A stretch of 64,000 nucleotides of DNA from Poecilobothrus nobilitatus (Eukaryota > Arthropoda > Insecta > Diptera > Dolichopodidae): NCBI GenBank assembly GCA_947095535.1, contig OX352773.1, positions 23,333,398-23,397,397 of the forward strand, written 5' to 3'. Positions 56,139 to 64,000 of the stretch are shown in pieces (position 1 is the first letter of the stretch; each line of letters begins with the position of its first letter). Below the pieces are notes generated by a model. It worked only from the letters and a program-made list of their open reading frames with translations, did not search any database and was not told the DNA's origin. Made by a program: the position numbers and the translations under genes.

Positions 56139-56261
56139 CTATCATTATTTAATTTGGCTGGTATAATGCTCGGATTTGGTGACAGCCAAGGTATGCGTTC
56201 AATGAGAACGTTACGTGCTTTAAGACCTTTAAGGGCTGTTTCTAGATGGGAGGGTATGAGA
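56139..56261 (+). CDS. para: para alternative exon, IIIS3-S4, first copy (k type)
   Basis: Forty-one codons, phase 0 both ends, donor GTAAGT. LSLFNLAGIMLGFGDSQGMR (end of IIIS3 and outer loop) and [20 protein letters not shown] then R (IIIS4). AVSRWEGM identifies it as the exon k type. The S3-S4 loop is unlike Drosophila k (VWSGLNDIAVFR). It differs from the second copy at 18 of 41 residues, all but three before the sensor core. Alternative use changes gating in Drosophila. Confidence 0.95.

Positions 56262-64000
<7,739 letters not shown>

Overview
The window holds the middle of one large insect gene on the + strand: the voltage-gated sodium channel alpha subunit, the orthologue of Drosophila para. 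Twenty-three coding exons can be placed by protein similarity, GT-AG splice sites and matching splice phase. They run from the N-terminal cytoplasmic segment (626) to the domain III voltage sensor (60084). The first coding exon, the rest of domain III and domain IV lie outside the window. The protein is clearly of the insect para type. The order of insect is not decided; the strong A+T richness, multi-kilobase introns and frequent poly(A)/poly(T) runs suggest an AT-rich, intron-rich genome.

Layout: 626-12085, N-terminus and domain I S1-S3, with an 8.8 kb intron carrying a dead hAT transposon. 18884-20064, five exons from IS3 to the start of the I-II linker; the last four are separated from their upstream neighbours by introns of only 71-75 bases. 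26998-28398, five small exons of the I-II linker. An 11.6 kb intron follows, with repeats. 40039-47589 encodes domain II. 54308-55444 encodes the II-III linker and domain III S1-S3. 56139-60084 holds two alternative IIIS3-S4 exons, and intron continues to the window end.

The alternative-splicing architecture of para is complete here: a tandem acceptor that adds eight residues (exon b type, 40039/40063); mutually exclusive IIS4-S5 exons (c/d type, 41574-41736 and 44001-44163); a 23-residue optional insert made by paired donors (47550/47589) and paired acceptors (54308/54338); a 25-residue optional segment (exon f type, 54632/54707); and mutually exclusive IIIS3-S4 exons (k/l type, 56139-56261 and 59962-60084). 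An additional, unproven terminal exon at 48452-48492 would end the protein after domain II.

The selectivity-filter D (domain I) and E (domain II) are present. The domain II sites linked to pyrethroid knock-down resistance carry the susceptible residues (M918, L925, T929, L1014 in house-fly numbering).

The introns hold transposon remains: a hAT element (7260-9747), a tRNA-derived SINE with 16-bp target duplication (16773-16969), a decayed LINE 3' end (17941-18166, minus), five copies of a short dispersed family, a duplicated repeat (30820-31711), three terminal-inverted-repeat elements (35370-36032, 38357-38796, 50056-50337) and a striking 106-bp hairpin (1025-1130). No prokaryotic features, CRISPR array, rRNA or true tRNA gene was seen.
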